Shown here one piece after another: positions 62,373 to 64,000 of a DNA stretch of 64,000 nucleotides (within the stretch, counting starts at the first letter, position 1; every line of letters begins with the position of its first letter). Made by a program: the position numbers and the translations under genes. A model generated the notes under the pieces. It saw nothing but the letters and a program-made list of their open reading frames with translations, was not told the origin of the DNA and made no database searches. The stretch comes from Streptomyces sp. NBC_01754 (GTDB taxonomy: Bacteria > Actinomycetota > Actinomycetes > Streptomycetales > Streptomycetaceae), in NCBI RefSeq assembly GCF_035918015.1, contig NZ_CP109132.1, positions 1,364,001 to 1,428,000 on the forward strand. Reading direction: 5' to 3'.

Positions 62373-63155
62373 ATGGGCTTCAAGCGGCTGCTCGCGAGCA
62401 TGGGTGCCGGCGGTGCCTCGGTGGAGACCGAGCTCACCGAACTCAACGTCGTCCCCGGCGGAGTCGTCCAGGGCGAGGTGCGCATCCAGGGCGGTTCCGT
62501 GGCCCAGCAGATCGAAGGCCTCTCGGTCGGTCTGCGAGCACGTGTCGAGGTCGAGAGCGGGGACCAGGAGACCAAGCAGGACATCGAGTTCACCAAGCTG
62601 CGCCTCGGTGGTGCCTTCCAGGTCCAGGCGGGCGCCGTGCACGTCGTCCCCTTCGGGCTGGAGATCCCCTGGGAGACGCCGATCACGATGTTCGGCGGAC
62701 AGCACCTGCGGGGCATGGACATAGGGGTGACCACGGAACTGGAGATCGCCCGCGCCCTGGACTCCGGCGACCTCGACGCCGTCAACGTGCACCCGCTCCC
62801 GGCGCAGCAGGCCGTCCTCGACGCCTTCGGACAGCTGGGCTTCGGCTTCCGCAGCGCGGACATGGAGCGCGGCCACATCCGGGGCACGCGCCAGCGGCTG
62901 CCCTTCTACCAGGAGATCGAGTTCTTCCCGCCGCAGCGGTACCGCGGGCTGAACCAGGTCGAGCTGACCTTCGTCGCCGACGACCGTGAGATGGACGTCG
63001 TGCTGGAGATGGACAAGAAGCCTGGCCTCTTCAGCGAGGGCAGCGACTCCTACCGCGCCTTCACGGTCGGGCTGCACGACTACCGGAACACGGACTGGGC
63101 CGCCTACCTCAACCAGTGGCTCTCCCAGGTCGGCGGCCGGCGCAGCTGGCTGTGA
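62373..63155 (+). CDS. Spo0M-like sporulation-control protein
   Basis: 260 aa from ATG 62373 (GGAGGAAG upstream). Arrestin-like beta-sandwich protein of the Spo0M/SpoOM family: MGFKRLLASMGAGGASVETE, VPGGVVQGEVRIQGG, FQVQAGAVHVVPFGLEIPWE, and the DLDAVNVHPLPAQQAVLDAF, GFGFRSADMERG blocks. In Bacillus, Spo0M affects sporulation and cell division; Streptomyces homologues are little studied. The C-terminus (AAYLNQWLSQVGGRRSWL) is conserved in actinobacterial forms. Confidence 0.9.
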   Translation: MGFKRLLASMGAGGASVETELTELNVVPGGVVQGEVRIQGGSVAQQIEGLSVGLRARVEVESGDQETKQDIEFTKLRLGGAFQVQAGAVHVVPFGLEIPWETPITMFGGQHLRGMDIGVTTELEIARALDSGDLDAVNVHPLPAQQAVLDAFGQLGFGFRSADMERGHIRGTRQRLPFYQEIEFFPPQRYRGLNQVELTFVADDREMDVVLEMDKKPGLFSEGSDSYRAFTVGLHDYRNTDWAAYLNQWLSQVGGRRSWL

Positions 63156-63189
63156 GGCGCCGCGGTGGGGCACCCCGCACCGGCGGCCC

Positions 63190-63240
63190 GCACCCACCGC
63201 ACCCACCGCACCCGGCCACCCGGCCACCCGGCCACCCGCA
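63190..63240. repeat. Short tandem repeats downstream of the Spo0M-like gene
   Basis: Repeats of CGCACCCAC and then CGGCCACC-type 8-9-bp units, about three copies each. Non-coding simple repeat. Confidence 0.7.
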
Positions 63241-63255
63241 CCGCTCGGACCGGCC

Positions 63256-63289
63256 CACCGGCCCGGCTATGGCCGCGGCCGGGCCGGTG
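63256..63289. terminator. Stem-loop between convergent genes
   Basis: Perfect 12-bp arms CACCGGCCCGGC / GCCGGGCCGGTG, 10-nt loop, between the Spo0M-like gene and the pseudogene end at 63295. Confidence 0.65.
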
Positions 63290-63294
63290 CCCGC

Positions 63295-63956
63295 TCATAC
63301 CGGGGAAGACCGCTCCTGCTCCGCCTCGGCGGCCCGCTCCATGAGTCGCCGCCGGTCCGTCTTGCGGTTGGCGTTGAGCGGGAACGCGTCCAGGCGGTGG
63401 ATCCGGTGCGGGAGGAGATACGCCGGGAAGACCCGCCGCAGCTCCTCCTTGAACGCTGCCTCGGGCGGTGGGGAGCCGTGACGAAGGCGTGCAGGGCGCC
63501 CTCGACGGCGACCGCCACCGCGTCCTGGACGCCCGTGCACCGGCGCAGGCCCCATTCGACCTCGGCGAGTTCCACGCGCACTCCACGGATCTGCACCTGG
63601 TGGTCGGTGCGGCCCAGACAGGCGAGCGAGCCGTCGTCGAGCAGCCTGACGGGCAGGGGATGGTCGGGCGTCGAGGTGGCGAGCAGCACGGTGTCCACCG
63701 GCCCGGTGCCGGCGAGCGCGCGGGCCGCCGCCTCCGCGGCCAGGTCCGACGTGCTCACACCGGGGCCCGCCCGGTGCCGGCCGGCCACGCCCGTACGCGA
63801 CCGCACCCAGGCGTCGGTGACGTCCCAGTCGGCCGGCAGCGCGCTGTTGACCACCCGGGTCGGGGGCACGTATCCGGCGATCCGTTCCACCACACACGCC
63901 CGTGCGGGTACGCGACCACGGGAACCTCCGGGACCTTGTGGTGCTGCCTCGCTCAC
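63295..63956 (-). pseudogene. KAS III N-terminus fused to a frameshifted adenylation-domain C-terminus
   Basis: GTG 63956 has an excellent GAGGAGG site. Residues about 18-95 read as a FabH/KAS III N-terminus ([19 protein letters not shown], then [14 protein letters not shown] and [14 protein letters not shown]). At about residue 100 the sequence changes to the C-terminal sub-domain of an adenylating enzyme ([20 protein letters not shown], the A8 motif). At the G4 run 63470-63473 a -1 shift moves the rest ([34 protein letters not shown], the A10 motif) into another frame ending at 63295. The KAS active-site Cys is absent, so neither half can work. It looks like a deletion scar in a biosynthetic cluster. 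Confidence 0.82.
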
Positions 63957-64000
63957 CAGACCTCCTCACGCTGCGGGGCGGGCTGACGCCGCACAGGCGG
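63953..64000 (-). CDS. C-terminal end of an upstream coding region (partial)
   Basis: An open minus-strand frame enters from the right edge and stops at 63953, overlapping the pseudogene start by four bases (GTGA). Last residues [14 protein letters not shown]. The coupling suggests a gene upstream in the same operon, but too little is visible to name it. Confidence 0.35.
   Translation of the reverse strand, partial: PPVRRQPAPQREEVW

Overview
The window is high-GC actinobacterial chromosome. Streptomyces is the best fit: frequent GTG/TTG starts, four-base stop/start overlaps, an alanine dehydrogenase / ParA / ScpA-ScpB / CTP synthase / RecN / NAD kinase neighbourhood as I remember it from the Streptomyces core chromosome, a SepF-like division protein, and an rRNA operon without spacer tRNAs. 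I see no tRNA gene, CRISPR array or complete insertion sequence.

Layout. (1) 1-6816, minus strand: an FxSxx-COOH peptide locus, fxsA-fxsB-fxsC-fxsT. It has a short precursor ending in FNSAL, a radical SAM/SPASM enzyme with a dead HExxH extension, a TIR-like protein, and a large ParA-like/TIR/NB-ARC/TPR protein that runs off the left edge. (2) 7000-8421: a convergent SLATT (DUF4231) membrane protein and SLOG-fold protein, possibly a nucleotide-signalling or conflict pair. (3) 8583-21147: mixed genes: secreted S1 protease, DUF1684 protein, DUF5685 protein with a tail that is half cysteine, SepF-like protein, acyl-CoA dehydrogenase, DHA2-type exporter, PAP2 phosphatase, I78-type inhibitor, glycosyltransferase, two hypotheticals. 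(4) 21218-25687, minus: aroH-tyrA, then cmk-plsC-der. (5) 25845-28348: a maltokinase-cap-like protein, then a Nudix/winged-helix (NrtR-like) regulator overlapping an ADP-ribosylglycohydrolase gene, with a perfect palindrome upstream. (6) 28621-33258, minus: parA, a small basic protein, scpA, scpB and an rRNA pseudouridine synthase. (7) 33586-41701: ald, a STAND/TPR protein, a Nudix hydrolase, pyrG and, divergently, a GH15 enzyme. (8) 42829-44752: a collagen-like protein and a second glycosyltransferase. (9) 45051-53081: recN, nadK, tlyA, an SCP2-like protein, an orphan ferric-siderophore-type ABC ATPase behind a DtxR/DmdR-type iron box, a HAD phosphatase and a DUF1015 protein. (10) 53199-55517: a TPR protein whose N-terminal half is Arg/Asp/Gly repeat, including four 213-bp tandem units. 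(11) 55644-60850, minus: a complete 16S-23S-5S operon. (12) 61543-64000: a 3-methyladenine glycosylase, a Spo0M-like protein, and at the right edge a KAS III/adenylation-domain fusion pseudogene, probably the decayed end of a biosynthetic cluster.

The regions most worth attention are the fxs locus with its SLATT/SLOG neighbours, the RGG/TPR repeat gene, the cysteine-tail DUF5685 protein, the collagen-like gene and the fusion pseudogene. Functions come from motifs and family knowledge; no searches were run. Statements about S. coelicolor gene order are from memory.
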